Positions 1 to 12,369 of a stretch of DNA of 64,000 nucleotides are shown piece after piece. The first letter of the stretch is position 1. The number at the start of each line of letters is the position of its first letter. The notes beneath the pieces are model-generated. The model was not told the DNA's origin, ran no database searches, and saw only the letters and a program-made list of their open reading frames with translations. The DNA lies in contig CM076957.1 of assembly GCA_039566865.1 (NCBI GenBank), positions 12,409,896 through 12,473,895 on the forward strand. The letters are read 5' to 3'. This DNA is from Aurelia coerulea (taxonomy: Eukaryota > Cnidaria > Scyphozoa > Semaeostomeae > Ulmaridae). Made by a program: the position numbers and the translations under genes.

Positions 1-1160
1 GCTATTCAAATATAACAATGGCAATTAATTAATAAGTGCAAATCTATGAATTGCAATACCCTGGATCACAAACTTTGTAAAATATCTGGTTCTGATGATG
101 TCGTACTTGAAAAGCCCGCAGACAGTTGTATTTGGCCCAGAAAGGCCAAAAATTGTTGCTTCAAAGGACTGCATTTATTCTTGATTTTTACTCAACTTTT
201 TCACAGCTTTCTTCACTTTACATTCACTAAATAACAGTTTTCCTGCCTTTTAATTGATATTGGAGTGAAACTGGCTTGTACTCAATTTTTATTATGTCAA
301 TTCTCTCAGAATATGTGGGTGCCCTATCACAAAGTATCTCAAATCTGTCCACAATCTGTTTTCAACAAAACAAAGCGCTTTTGGCCTAGCCTACAATCTG
401 AGGCCAAGCTACCTTTACTTATCAAACCATTTGCGAGGAACGATTATCTCACAAGCATGATATATTTTCGTGAATATGTAGCTGTATGTGAGTTTTTCCA
501 CAACACTGTAAACGATAAACGGTGAGTCTTGCAGAAAAACCGAAAGCAAAGCGGAAGTTGAAGTTGAAGTTCAAGTTTCATTCTAAAATTCAAACTGCAA
601 AAGAGCTAAACTAATTTGAAGGGAATTTGTTGCCCGCGCCGTAGCGCGCGAAGCAAGGGCTTCTAATTGGCTATGCGGACACGAGATTTTGGTAGGACCT
701 TGATTTTAGTTTTCGCATGATGAGTCAGCAGAATTCGTCAACAAAAATGGCAACGATTTGGAGGTCTGGGTCGAAAGAAGCCTGTTGTTGAAAAATCTTC
801 TGTTATCAAGCATACTGCTTTTGTTCTCACGCATCTCACGCACAGTTGAAAATAAACTTTCATTTCCGATATCTTTGATCGCTTCGCACACAATAGGTAC
901 CGATTTGTTGCTTCTTTCAGTGTGGAGGGGGGGGGGGGGGGGGGGGGGATTGGATACAGTAATTCCGAGCATCCAGTAAGAATTCTTTTTATAATAGGGA
1001 GAATCAAACGAACAAATTGCAACGGTTTATGAACTCTGAAACCACCAGGGTATGGTATTACTCGTAGTAATTTATTTTTTCAATTCACCTGTGTGGATTC
1101 TTTCAAACAATGATATATATCAACGGTCTCCATATCCTCCATACCATTACTCCGAAGATG
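1..1160. other. Unassigned flank with a G homopolymer
   Basis: I see no supported gene here. The open frames are short, lack family motifs and overlap one another on both strands. A 22-base G run lies at 927-948 and produces poly-Gly or poly-Pro in translated frames, so those frames are artefacts. Confidence 0.5.
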
Positions 1161-1164
1161 ATAT

Positions 1165-1290
1165 TGAAGAAAAAAATAATAAAATACGAAACGTCACCAT
1201 GAGGATTCGATCTCGGGCTTCGCGCGTGTAAGGAACAGTAGAAAATTGCTTCGCTAACAACCATTGGCGAGTTATAGGGCTGCAATCGTA
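1165..1290 (-). repeat. tRNA-derived SINE candidate
   Basis: On the minus strand a tRNA-like layout is visible. A D-arm-like stretch (TATAACTCGCCAATGG, 1262-1276) is followed about 60 bases later by GATCGAATC (1204-1212), which fits the pol III B box GWTCRANNC. A T-rich stretch follows. The A-box match is looser than the B-box match. It is not a functional tRNA because no clean acceptor stem is visible. A SINE head is the best reading. Confidence 0.4.
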
Positions 1291-1351
1291 TATATTGATC
1301 AACGACATATTTTCATCTTTTCATTTTTCGTTATTTTTACACGGTGGCCCC

Positions 1352-1656
1352 TAGTTGGGTCGAAATCTAAGGTCCCGTGACAACTTTTAGGAGACCTTGT
1401 TTTGAAAGTTGCATTTGGTATTTTAAAGTACGCTCTACAAAATGAGCCTGGGTACATTTTGATTTTTGATGGGCGTTGGCCGGAAATGACGTCATAAAAT
1501 TGGCACCTGGAAAATCTTTCTTACGGCCATAATTTGAGACAGGTATGTCTAATTCATCAAAGTAATACACCATTCGACTCCTCGTGAGAAAAGCTTTCGA
1601 TTGATATACATTAAAAAACATTTTGATGATGTCAACAAATTATGTTATGACGTCAC
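1352..1656. repeat. Left terminal inverted repeat
   Basis: Begins TAGTTGGGTCGAAATCTAAG and is the reverse complement of 7251-7556, ending inside at GACGTCAC. It contains several CRE-like TGACGTCA palindromes, as does the sequence just inside it, which could recruit bZIP factors (inference). An 84-codon frame in each TIR is conserved only because the repeat itself is conserved. Confidence 0.9.
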
Positions 1657-1991
1657 CACAGGTTGATGACGTCACAGACAGAAAACTGAGAAGACAGTTT
1701 TCATATTACCAAGAACGTTTCAAAATCTATCATGGTTGTAAATCTTGGCTATGATCTTAGCTGAGATTCCAAATTTCCGTATAAAATTGATACTCAGCAA
1801 TGTTACAGTGTCTATGTCACCTGTGATTTAGAAAATTTGTGTCAAGAGCATTGTTTTTATTCTAACAGCTGCGTTTATGTAAATAATACTTTGCTCATGA
1901 GAATATGATCCCTTGGTTAAAAATATTCACTCATACATGTGTGACACCTGTGCTGTTGCTGTGATCATGACGAGATGTAACTCCACTGGTA

Positions 1992-4900
1992 ATGTCGGAG
2001 CCTATTCTGAAAGCGAAGCCAGAGAGCGCCGCAAAAAGGCGCAAGGTATCACTTGGGGTATGTATTGCTTGCAAGGAAGACTGTTTCGATTCAAAGGAAG
2101 AGAGAAAAGACATCCGGGCTTGGAAAGATCTCGAAGCTATCGCTGAAAAATGGACGGGATTAGATCCATACGGCAGTATTCACGAAGAGACTAACTGGGA
2201 AAGCGGGCCTGAAGGTAATTTCATTCATAAGACATGTAGATTAAAGCTTGGAGATTCCAAAAGACTTGAAAGTGCTTTGTCACGAACAAGACAGGAAGAA
2301 GAATTTCCCGAGAGTACACAGTCAAATGATTTCACGCCGCATTCACAATTTCCAGCAAACATATCTTCTGTCCATCGACGGTCTCAGACAGGGAATTTGC
2401 ATGATAAAAACCTGTGCATATTTTGCATGAGAGGAGAAGATTCGAAGCACCGTGACAGGAAAACCTCAAATTTGCGCCTCTTGGAGCAAAAAAGTACATG
2501 GATGAAATTAAAATCTGCAACTATCTTTCTGAAAGATGAGATAGTACGAGAAAGGCTTCTTCATTTCATAAGGGAATGTGAAGACCCCTTTGCACGCGAA
2601 GTGAGGTATCATAAGAGTTGCTGGAATCAGCACATAAAGTATGGTAGAGAAGAAGAAGGAACATTGCATGTTCAGCATGTTAGGAAAGAAGAAGTTAACC
2701 AATTGTTTTTCGAACATGTAAGGGAATGTGTAATTAAAGATAAGGAGCCAAGAACATTGAAGGGCTTAATGAACGATTACAACAAACTTCTTGATAACTT
2801 CAATTATCCAGAATGTGATAGAACTTCATATATAAAGAAGATTTTAGAAGATACCTTTGGTGATGAACTAGGTTTCCACAACAGATTTCAAAAAAATGAA
2901 AGCACCATTGTATATGATAGCAAGAGCGGGGGGACGTACATAGAGGCAGCGATAAATTCATGGGGAATTGACAAGGAACATTTGATGAATAGTGTGGCGC
3001 GTCACCTACGAGACACGTTCAAAAACCACCCCATGCAAGAATGGCCCCCACATTCAGACAGACTCACAGAAGAAAAACAGCCTCCAGAAGAACTGAGACG
3101 ATTTCTTACATGGTTGCGTAATCCATCCACAAAAGACTTTGCTGATGATTGTGAAGACCCCATTATTACAGCTTTGAGTGATATTTTGTTGGCATATGTT
3201 ACAAAACAAAGGTCTCTCTTTCAGGTAATCAATCAGTTATTATTATTTTAGTTATTTACTTTCAGATAATTTTATATGAAAAAGGAAATCTATATGTTTG
3301 TATGTATACCAGTACTTAGTGTCGATTCTGTTATTTTACAGATTCAGCTGGCTGTTACAGTTCATGGACTAACAAGAAACAAGGAGCTAATTATGCTTTT
3401 GAAGAAATTTGGCCTCAGCATTTCGTACGATGATGTGCTTAACCTTTACAAGGCTTGGGCCGTTCATGAGGGAGAGGAGGTATGTTGATTAGTAGTTACA
3501 TTGGTCAACTTCCTGAGCCACCATGATGCTTTTTGCAGTGAAGTAAAAGTCTGACTTATTTCATTGAGCTGCATTGCAATGGTTTAGTAATTTTAGCATT
3601 TCTTTCATTCTAGAATCCAGTTTGTCCAGAACAACTGGCATCAGGAGTTCCTGGTGTTGCCGCGTTTGACAACGATGACTTCAAAGAGGATACCAGAGAT
3701 GGTAAGGAATTATCCACTCGCAGATTTAATCTAAAAGTGCATGAAATACTTAAAGAGGTCAATTTTGTACAAAATGATGAAATAGTTTACGAAATGAAGG
3801 TGCCGAACTGAGGTCTTCAAATTCAATTCTACTTTATTTCACAGCAAGGATAGTTTATGAATTTATTTTTTTGAAATTCTTGTTTTGTTTTGATCGCCAT
3901 AATTTCCTTTCTTCTTCTTAGGAGATGGTACTTCTCACAGGACTAACTTCATGTTTGTTCAGCAAGAGTACTTGGAAAACAAGACTGCTCACCAAGGACT
4001 GAAGTTACTTATGCCCTCGAAAGAAGCCATCAGGCTGCTTCCAAAAGAACAGCACACGATAGCTGGGTACAAAACAAAAGAGAGAGGCAATCCTCAGCCA
4101 ATCGCACGGTTCGATATATCATTGACAGAAGGTACTATGTGCCAGAAGTTACGAGGATTTACCCATGCTTTGGTTCGTCTAAACCACAATCTAGGAGCTG
4201 TGAGGCCAGAAGAACAAAATAATGGTGCATACTCTGGTTTTTATGCATCCATCCTTGATCCAATCAGCAGGAGTAAGGCATACTTCCACTTAACATTGCC
4301 AAAGCCACCAAACAAGTCGGTAGTAAATGAAGTCATGAAAAGATGTGTTAAAGCAGCGGAAGACAAGAAAATGCCATTTATACAGTTAACAGGAGATCAG
4401 CCGGTGTATGCACTTACCAAAGAAGTAAAGAGTGAGAACCCAGAAGAATTCAAACTTGTCCTTCCAATTCTTGGAGGTTTTCATATTCAGATGACCTTCC
4501 TTCGCACAATTTTTTCAAGATTCAATGGATCGGGCCTGGCAGCACTCGCTGTAGCATCTGGGATCATTTCAGCAGGCTCAGTTGAGCAAGCACTGAAGGG
4601 AAACCACTTTAAAAGAGGTATGCGCATGCACAAGCTTGTGTATGAATGCCTTGTACGGCGTCTCATTCAAAAAGCAATCACAATGTCCCCAAAACTGGAA
4701 GAAAAATTCCAAACCTTGCGTGATGCTAGCAACGAAAGAGGCCAGAGAAAGGATGCCCACGATGATATTCTGGAGAATAGTGAATGGAGGAAATCTGTTC
4801 ACGTTCTTTGTGAACGAATGCGATCATCTGAGTCTGAAATGGCAAAGTATTGGCTCTCATACCTGGAAATGATTGAAGTTCTCTTCATGAATTACCATGC

Positions 4901-7067
4901 ACTAAGATCTCAACATTGGGAAGAGTATCTATTGTCTCTTCGCTTGATGCTTCCATGGATGGCAGTGTATGATCGAATAAATTACACTCGATACATGACC
5001 TTGTATTGGGCAGATATGATGAATCTGACAGATGAGCAAAGAGAGTTCATGAAGAATGGCATGTTCTGTGCATCAATCAGTGGACGTCCATTCAGCGCAT
5101 TGCCCTTTGATCAATGGATAGAGATGACCATGAACAAAGGCTCTAAGATGAAATCTGGTTGGGTTGGGTTTACCAAAAACAAGAGCATGTTGTACACACA
5201 CACGAAAACGATCAGCAAGATTGAGTCAACACGTCAAGCTCTCCATGCTGCTGCAAACATGAAAGGAAAGGATTGTAGCCATTCTGAAAACTCTCCAGCT
5301 AAATTAAGGCTTGACGAGAAGCACGTACAAGATCTCAGCTGCTGCATACAAGAATGGAATTGTGATCCTTTTGACGAGCAACATATGGACCTTCAATCAC
5401 TTGAATCTGGATTGCTTGCATCCCCAAGTCTTGTTGAAGATTTCTCAAGTGCATACGAAGAAGGTGAAAAACAAGTCCAGTCTTTTTTAAAAGAAAGAAT
5501 TTTCTCATCAGAGAGACCAATAACAGAAAGAATAAAGAAGAATGGCCGATGCAATTTCACAACACAAGAGAAACCTAAAGGCGCAGCCTCTGAAAATCAA
5601 ATGAAAGCCAGTGTGATGGAAAACAAAGCAATGGTTGAATTGGTCATGTTGGCACAGCAGGCTCAATTAGATCTCATAAGAATCATGCAATATCGCTTGA
5701 CAGAGGTGCCACTAGCTCTCTTCAATGTGAACAGTACCCTACGCAAAACAGTTAAGGCAAAGTTAGTCGATGTGCTCATCCTTGAAGACGTCAAACAAGA
5801 AATATTGTCTGACACACAGATAGCTCTTCTCGACATGGGTTTGTACTGGCGCTTAGCAACTCCAACTCAAGAGGATAGAGACAAAGAAGATGGTGAACCT
5901 TTCACTTGGGCTGATTATGCTGCGAAGATATTTGGAATAGCACTGTCACGGCACAAGCATGCATCGACATTTCATTTCATAAATGACCGCTATGATGTCC
6001 CCAATTCGATTAAAGATATGGAGCATCAAAGAAGATCAATGAATTCAGCGTTCAATTCTGGAAGTTGCAACGTTTACATCAAACGCGACCAAGCTGTACC
6101 GAAATCCCAAGCCTTCAACAGCTTCTTTGCCAACAAAGGAAACAAACTGCGTCTTCAAGAATTTCTTTGGAAAGAGTTCAAGTCATTAGCGCTGGATAAA
6201 AGCCAAGAGTTTTACTACACAACCAGGGAGAAATGCATCAATTTGAAGACCTCAGCTGTGAGTCCAGAATTGGAATGTCATCATCACGAAGCTGATACAA
6301 GGCTTTTCTTTCATGCCTCTAAAGTGCTCTCACAATGCCAAAACCCGATCATAATCGACAGTGAAGATACGGATGTTGTTGCAATTGCTGCACAAGCTGC
6401 CCATGAGCTTCCTGGCCAAATGCTCTTATACCGGAAAGGCCATCTCTTTGATTGTCATCAAATGTGTTCTCCAGAGCTAGCTTCAGTCCTCGTACAACTA
6501 CATGCATTCACAGGTGCAGATGCAATCAGTGGTTTCTTTGGTCATGGAAAAGTCTCAGTGTTGGAGAAAGCGAAGAAAACTCCAGAGTTTGCCAATTTAA
6601 TTTCTGGCCTTGGATTACAGGTTGATCTATGTCCAGAGCTTATGCAAATGTTAACGAAATTCACCATCAAATGTATCTATCGCGATGTATCAAGCCAATC
6701 CCTTGCAGCAGCAAGATCCTCAAAATGGCTTTCAATGAAGAAAAAGAGTACAGAGAGGCTTCCTCCTGATGAAGATTCACTGGCACAACATTGCCGAAGA
6801 GCAAATTATCAATGTTACATCTGGAGACATTTTCACGAAGCAGAGCCTCCTCTATCTCCTTTATCGCATGGATGGAAGTTCAGTTCAGCAGGGCTGTTAG
6901 AACCAGTTATGTCAACATTGCAAGCAATCCCCGATGATGTGATAGCTCTACAAGTTAATCGTTCCAACGAACAAGATCTTGGGAACATCGCATATGAATC
7001 CGAATCAGAGTCAGAATCAGACAGCGAATCAGAACCAGATGGTGCAACTGATATTTTTGATGACTAA
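1992..7067 (+). CDS. Putative transposon nuclease-like protein, four exons, ~1,535 aa
   Basis: Exons read as 1992-3224, 3342-3479, about 3616-3701 and 3922-7067. Each intron has GT-AG ends and splicing keeps the frame, giving the junction segment AAFDNDDFKEDTRDGDGTSH. The N-terminus has two finger-like Cys/His pairs: C24-x2-C27 with H79-x2-C82, and C142-x2-C145 with H207-x2-C210. The C-terminal third has HHHEADTRLFFHA (about 6279-6317), a SEDTDVV block (6361-6381) and LHAFTGADAISGFFGHGK (about 6499-6552). It ends in an acidic Glu/Ser/Asp tail. The spaced acidic residues and TGAD motif recall PIN/FEN1/XPG-type nucleases; that is an inference from pattern. An ATTAAA lies about 70 bases after the stop. 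The frame is intact, so the gene may be functional. I do not recognise the middle of the protein. Confidence 0.8.
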
Positions 7068-7250
7068 ATATGGATTGACTAATTAACAGGATTTTAAACA
7101 ACATGTTTCTTCACATCATGAGCCCATCTGTAACAATTAAAAGATTTGCTTAGTTATTTCTGTTAAGACAGTGACTTCAACACATGATATGTTTTGGATC
7201 TCAATTATATCAGAGCGGTATACTCAATATATTGTTTGTGAACTCAATAA

Positions 7251-7556
7251 GTGACGTCATAACATAATTTGCTGACATCATCAAAATGTTTTTTTAATGT
7301 ATATCAATCGAAAGCTTTTCTCACGAGGAGTCGAATGGTGTATTACTTTGATGAATTAGACATACCTGTCTCAAATTATGGCCGTAAGAAAGATTTTCCA
7401 GGTGCCAATTTTATGACGTCATTTCCGGCCAACGCCCATCGAAAATCAAAATGTACCCAGGCCCATTTTGTAGAGCGTACTTTAAAATACCAAATGCAAC
7501 TTTCAAAACAAGGTCTCCTAAAAGTTGTCACGGGACCTTAGATTTCGACCCAACTA
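7251..7556. repeat. Right terminal inverted repeat
   Basis: Inverted partner of 1352-1656. The match stops at ...CGACCCAACTA; the next bases (CAAACTTTACAAT) belong to the 3' end of a minus-strand LINE, so the outer TIR end is truncated or displaced here. Confidence 0.9.
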
Positions 7557-8060
7557 CAAACTTTACAATATTACTAAAAATTACTAACAAATTACCTATA
7601 TTCACAATCTAAAATAAAAAAATAAACGAAAAACAATGGAGTTAGCCTGAGAGAGGCAAATTACTCTTCAGCATACTTTTAAAAATGCTAAGAGATGGTG
7701 CTTGTTTGACATCCAAAGGCAATTCATTCCAAGTCTTTGCACCCCGGAAAGATATCGCTTTCTGCCCATTGCAAGTTTTCATCCTTGGAACAAGGACATC
7801 GGCAATGGCATTCCGCAAATTCATACTGATATCACGCGCAGAGTTTTTCTTGAAAAGGTTTGAAAGATAGCCGGGTGCAAGACCTGACAATGCTTTGTAT
7901 GTAATAGTAGCTGTCTCGCATTTTATCATTTCCGTAACCGTTGGCCAATTTAGTTCCTTGATCAAATTTGAGGCGGATACATCATAGCTGATATTCAATT
8001 TTGATAGTTGAATAGGCCAAAATTTTCTGTACGTTTCTTGTAAACACAAAGAAGTCGTGG
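7557..8060 (-). pseudogene. 5'-truncated LINE fragment, RT C-terminal tail
   Basis: The minus-strand frame 8049-7642 (135 aa) contains the post-RT tail typical of the EEP-type LINEs in this window: a conserved Trp-Pro-Thr segment, an SLRNAIADV-like stretch, then a FRGAKTWNELPLDVK motif. The catalytic RT core is missing, so only the 3' end was copied. An A/T-rich 3' UTR runs to 7557, where it meets the right TIR of the upstream transposon. The bases from 8060 to 8324 hold nothing that I can assign. Confidence 0.7.
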
Positions 8061-8324
8061 AAACTGCAGAGTGGCTAATGTTAGATAGGCTACATTGGGT
8101 GAGAGATCGTAATTTTTTCTGAAGAGAAAACCAGGCGTTTAGGCCTATCTGAAACCCAAGCTGTTTTTCTGGGTACGTGAGGATTCCACTGGCAAATTTT
8201 TATTTGTTGCTTGTGTTTCTTTCTAATGCAAGACTTTTTTCTGGGGGTTTTCAATTGGATAAATTTTAATAGTCCTTTTCAAAAGCGTGGGCACTTTAGC
8301 AGCAGCTATTACTAGTGAGTAAGG

Positions 8325-9860
8325 AATTTCTTAAGGAGGAGCTCTCTCAATAGATAAACTAATCGAGGAAAGAGCAGCCCCTGTACTAAAGCCTATTATT
8401 TTATAGAAATAACGTCTTTAGTTCATTTGAAGATTGTAGAAATGTCCAGAGACATTTTAAACCTGGAAATTTGTGAAGAATATATAAGATTTGAGTTTAC
8501 GAAGAAAAATGAAAACTGAAGGAGATTGTTTGATGACATCAGTAATGCTGTTCCAGGATTTGGTGCCTGTATATCTAACAGATCTTAAACCATATTGCAA
8601 GGTATTTTTTACGAGTCATAAAAATATCACGTTAAGAAGCCTGCCTTGTATCATAACGATGAAAAAATGTCAAGGTTTCAAAAAAATTGTGGAAAAAGAA
8701 AGCAGAAATCTTGTTGACAGATTCATATACAAGAGTAAGCAGCTTTAAATCAAATAAATCATGTAACTTTAAGGACAAGTCCGGGGTTGGTATGATTGAT
8801 GATAAAATACGAGATAATACTGCAATGTATGATACTTTTTCCACTACTTTTTTGCCTTGTCCTTGTGAAATTACATATTCAAATAAGCAATTTGAGCGAA
8901 GTGACGTCATATCGCGCAAACGAAAACGAGGCTGTGGGATTGTTTTTTTCGCCTCTTTATCATAGCAAGCCTTTTTATCGTGTTCTCGTGCTATTTTCAA
9001 TGCATGAGCACACAATAAAGAGGCTAGCAGCGATTAAAAGGCGAAAAAACAATCACACAGCCTCATTTTCGTTTGCGCGCTATGACTTCACTTCGCTCAA
9101 ATTGCTTATTTGAATACGTAATTCCACAAGGAGAAGGCGAAAAATAGTGGAACAAAGTATCATACATCATTCAAAGCAGTATTATCTTGTATTTTATCAT
9201 CAATCATACCAACCCCGGATTTGTCCTTTGAAAATGTTTAAGTCGGAGAAAATTTGAGTAGGTGGAGATGTAAAATTTTTGAAAGCAATAGCTCTGGCAA
9301 CTTTCTTTTGAGGGAGATAAATTGGTTTAGTATGGGTGTCATAAGTAAGACCGCAGACAATGATTCCATACTGGAGAAAAGAGGAAAATAAAGAGTTATA
9401 TAAAGAGACTAGAACACTAGTTTATAGAAGATGCCTTACTTTGAAAAATATACCACAAGTTCTTGACAGTTTCTTGGAATGTTCACTTAAATGATACTTC
9501 CAGCTTAGATTTTCATATGAAAGGAGACCAAGGAATTTGACATATTTAGTTTGTTTTACATATTGATTACCAATTTTTTATATTGATGCTGTCAATTTTG
9601 TAGAGAGTGACAAATAACAAAGTTTGTTTGAGCTACATTTGAAGCAAGTTTGTTAGCATCTAGCCACTTTTTGACATGTCTGAGCTCTTTGTTCACCACG
9701 TTTTGAACATTAGCAAAACTGTGAGATTCAAAGTCAATGTTTGTGTCATCAGCAAAGAGATAGAAGGATAACTTGGAAGATGAGTTGGGAAGATCATGTG
9801 TCTGACCTTCCAGTGAGGGTTGTGCATCTCTGTAATGAGTCAAAAGTTTACCCATAATGC
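8325..9860 (-). pseudogene. EEP-LINE fragment (same family as 37177-44177), interrupted by a MITE
   Basis: The minus frame 9855-9592 carries the RT motif YLFADDTNI followed by the thumb segment ELRHVKKWLDANKL. After the foldback at 8773-9226 the LINE resumes with LHDLFDLKLLTLVYESVNKI and HRYDTRQAS. The 3' UTR block near 8330 (AATTTCTTAAGGAGGAGCTC) matches the 3' UTR of the LINE at 37386, confirming family membership. Several frameshifts and stops show that it is dead. The frame 9015-8632 fuses LINE and MITE sequence and is not a real protein. Confidence 0.75.
8773..9226. mobile_element. Foldback MITE, intact-arm copy
   Basis: Starts GGACAAGTCCGGGGTTGG and ends with its near reverse complement. 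The arms stay complementary for about 140 bases and the central part (GCGCAAACGAAAACGAGG with its complement) is also inverted, so the whole 454-bp element can form a hairpin. It sits inside a minus-strand LINE between TTTAA and TTTGAA, a possible short TSD. A related copy lies at 15265-15510. Confidence 0.85.
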
Positions 9861-10749
9861 ACCTGCGTATCCATGTCCCAAAGCTGATTGGTGTGAAAAA
9901 CCTAAACTGGCAACAAAATCTCTGTATGCTCCTTAGAACTGATTTGTCGCTAATATTAGTTGTTGTTGCTGATGGCTCATCGAGCTGGCCATCAGCAACA
10001 ACAACAACAACAGCGAAATTGAGGGATTAGTGTAGCTAGTCTATGAAACACCCACTTATGTGTTTCTTCAAAACAAAAGAGTTGCAAGCTCATCTCCCCA
10101 ACAACTCCTACAACACAATCATCATTTAGATGATATGACCAATGTTTTCCTTAATCTCCCCTACCTTTTCAACCTGCCATTTAAGCATTTTTCATCCTTT
10201 GCTGTCCACGTTCGCAAGTTGTTTGTAATGATGTCTTGTTAAGTAGAGCTGACCTAGCCTCACTCTACAAAGACCCTCAAATTACGCTCATCTCATCGAA
10301 TGGATGTTCTTGTAGTCATTCCAGTGAGGGCCTTATTTCCTTAGAGCTGTAAACCGGACAAAAATCTTAATCGGCGACAACTTTTCGTCACCCTGGAGAG
10401 CTAATCAGAATCTTTTGCAATTATGGCTTGAAAAACATTCATCTAAATACTGATAGCTAGTTTTATGGTAGAGTGGTTCTGGGAAACTGTTTTTTGAGGA
10501 ATTTTAGGCTAGGTTTAGGGCATAGGTCATATAGAATGAGCACGAGGCTAATCCGTTTTCGAAAGAGAAGGGAAAAGGGTCGAGCTTCTTTCTTGTTTCT
10601 CCTTCGCCTTTTCCTCTTAGTTGCCTATGCCCCGCAGGGGTTAGTATATTCTTTTAACTCTGAAAGACCACGGAATAGACTTGGAACAAGTCTAAAGTTG
10701 TATCCAAATTTCAATTTGGGTTTATAGGCTTGGGGCATGACTACAAACT
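9861..10749. other. Unassigned non-coding stretch with a hairpin
   Basis: No gene is supported. At 9961-10008 a hairpin is visible: GTTGTTGCTGATGGC is followed by its complement GCCATCAGCAACAAC with a ten-base loop. The rest is anonymous A+T-rich sequence. Confidence 0.4.
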
Positions 10750-11825
10750 CAGGCCCGTAGGAGCGTTTTTCAGATTGGAGGGGCACTAATTCACACCGAA
10801 GGGGTAAAGCTTCCGGGGGTCCGGGGGTGAAGCCCCCGGAAGAATTGCTCGGTCAATGCGGTCAATGCCCTCTTTTCTTTTGGCAACGCCCTTCTTTGCT
10901 TTGCTGAAAGGGCATTTTATGATCGGAGGTCCTGAAGAAAAATAGGAAATTTACGAATCCAAATTTATTTCCTAACAGGTTTGCTAAAATCAAACTACGA
11001 TAGGATAAGAATACTTTGTCGAGAGCATTGCGTAAGATTTACTTGATATTTGATTTACAAAAGTCATCACACAATTTTCATGGCGTCCTACGAAAGCCAT
11101 GGCATGGCCAGAGTAAATTAAATGGGCGGAATTGAAATGAGGGGGCCTGGGGGGAGCCCACAGGAAAATTTTTGGGGCCACGCCCTTCACTTTGGCTTAG
11201 AATGCATCTCCCAACATCATGCTTGCCATTAGCGACAAGGAATCTTTGATAGCGTTGTGACAGTTCTCTTATGAGTTGAAGCATGAAGAAAATTTTTGAA
11301 GAAACATCCTTTACTTTGGCTTAGAATGAATCCCCTGATTCCATATTTGCCAATGCTAAAATGGAAGATTTGACATTTCTTGGAAAATTCTTTCCCAGCT
11401 ATACCCAGCTTTTTTCTCTTCGGTTTTCAAGGATCTCGAGGACCACGCCACTGCTCGTTAGTTTAGATATGATTATTGATTCTTGAAGTCTGGGTACTTT
11501 TCGCCTCTCTTGACGAAGTGCTTCTGATGTCAAAAGGGTTGAGCTTTCCAAAGTGAAATTTTCTTGCATTGGAATCTATGACAAATTCGTTTACGATGCG
11601 GACAAGGTTGAGTTTATCAACTCTGTCGTTGTGCACATGTTTCACCATCAGGTGGTTGAGGCGTTAGTTTGCTGTTGTTAAACTTAGGTCTTGACTCGCT
11701 TCAGTGCCAAGGGCCTGTCACTGATGATCAGTTTTCTATGTTATTATGAAGAACAAAAAATTCAACTTCTGGAAATTATTGGGGGGGCCCGGGCCCGACC
11801 GGCCCCTATAGGTGCTACGGGCCTG
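10750..11825. mobile_element. hAT-like non-autonomous element
   Basis: The ends are CAGGCCCGTAGGAGC on the left and GGTGCTACGGGCCTG on the right, an imperfect inverted pair. The direct repeat CAAACT lies immediately outside both ends (10744-10749 and 11826-11831). CAGG(C/G)CCGTAG-type termini fit hAT elements, although hAT normally makes 8-bp TSDs, so the class is tentative. Inside is a perfect 10-bp hairpin, CTTCCGGGGG with CCCCCGGAAG (about 10809-10842). There is no coding capacity. Confidence 0.55.
11096..11362 (+). repeat. Left arm of dispersed inverted repeat
   Basis: Segments such as CCACGCCCTTCACTTTGGCT and AATCCCCTGATTCCATAT recur in inverted orientation at 13155-13440. The arms are diverged. 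They probably represent two copies of one old element family in opposite orientation, or a foldback of about 2.3 kb. Confidence 0.55.
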
Positions 11826-12206
11826 CAAACTTTGCATGGAGATAGATGAGATGGTAATTACTACCGTTGAACAAGTCAGAATACTGGGCGTTGTTATTTA
11901 CTCCAAGCTGAAATTTCAGGGACGGATTTAGCGTGAGTTCCATGAGTTCGAGAACTTAGTCAAGATTTCATAGATTTGTCTCTGAGAATAGAATTATGAT
12001 AATTATGAAAATGAAATCTGTGATGAAAAGAATAATAGAAAATTTAGAATCTTATCGAGCCAGCTGCCATGTCATTCTGTGTGAAAAAGGTTTGTTGTCA
12101 GGCTCCAAGTTTCGCACTGAAGAAGCCTCAGACCACTGCGGAGGTCCTTACAACAATAGTTCTAGGCTGAAATATCTCTATGATTTGTTGTTACTTTAAA
12201 TGTTTG

Positions 12207-12316
12207 CAACTGAGACCTTGATATTGTTTAGATTGTTCGGAACTGAGACTTCTTTTGTTCCCTTCACCGGGAACTGAGACCTCATCGTTGTTCGATGTTT
12301 GGAACTGAGACCTAAG
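12207..12316. repeat. Short array of GGAACTGAGACCT motifs
   Basis: Four occurrences of (G)GAACTGAGAC(C/T)T or a one-base variant are spaced 25-40 bases apart. No coding frame is associated. Confidence 0.55.
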
Positions 12317-12369
12317 TGTCTGCTAGAGACTGAGGCAGAAAAAAAATTCTGAGAACTTATGAGGATGAG

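Larger units (their letters stand above)
1352..7556 (+). mobile_element. Long-TIR DNA transposon with a four-exon gene
   Basis: The two ends are inverted copies (1352-1656 and 7251-7556) that differ at three substitutions and one A-run indel over about 305 bp. They enclose one multi-exon gene on the plus strand. The similarity implies recent mobility. The left TIR may continue outward, since the preceding bases ACGGTGGCCCC look like a terminus. The right end abuts a LINE 3' end at 7557, so its outermost bases could be lost, and no clear target site duplication is visible. The protein does not match DDE transposases that I can recognise. Academ-type elements, which carry an XPG-like nuclease, are the nearest named comparison I can offer; this is unverified. 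Confidence 0.85.

Noticed and set aside
706..1022. Three overlapping ORFs on both strands around a G homopolymer
   Set aside because: Their length comes from the poly-G/poly-C run; no family motifs.
1367..1621. 84-aa ORF conserved in both TIRs (also 7269-7541)
   Set aside because: Identity is explained by the inverted repeat itself; being within both TIRs it is unlikely to be a gene.
8632..9015. 127-aa ORF with LINE-like C-terminus
   Set aside because: N-terminal part is foldback MITE sequence; a fusion artefact.
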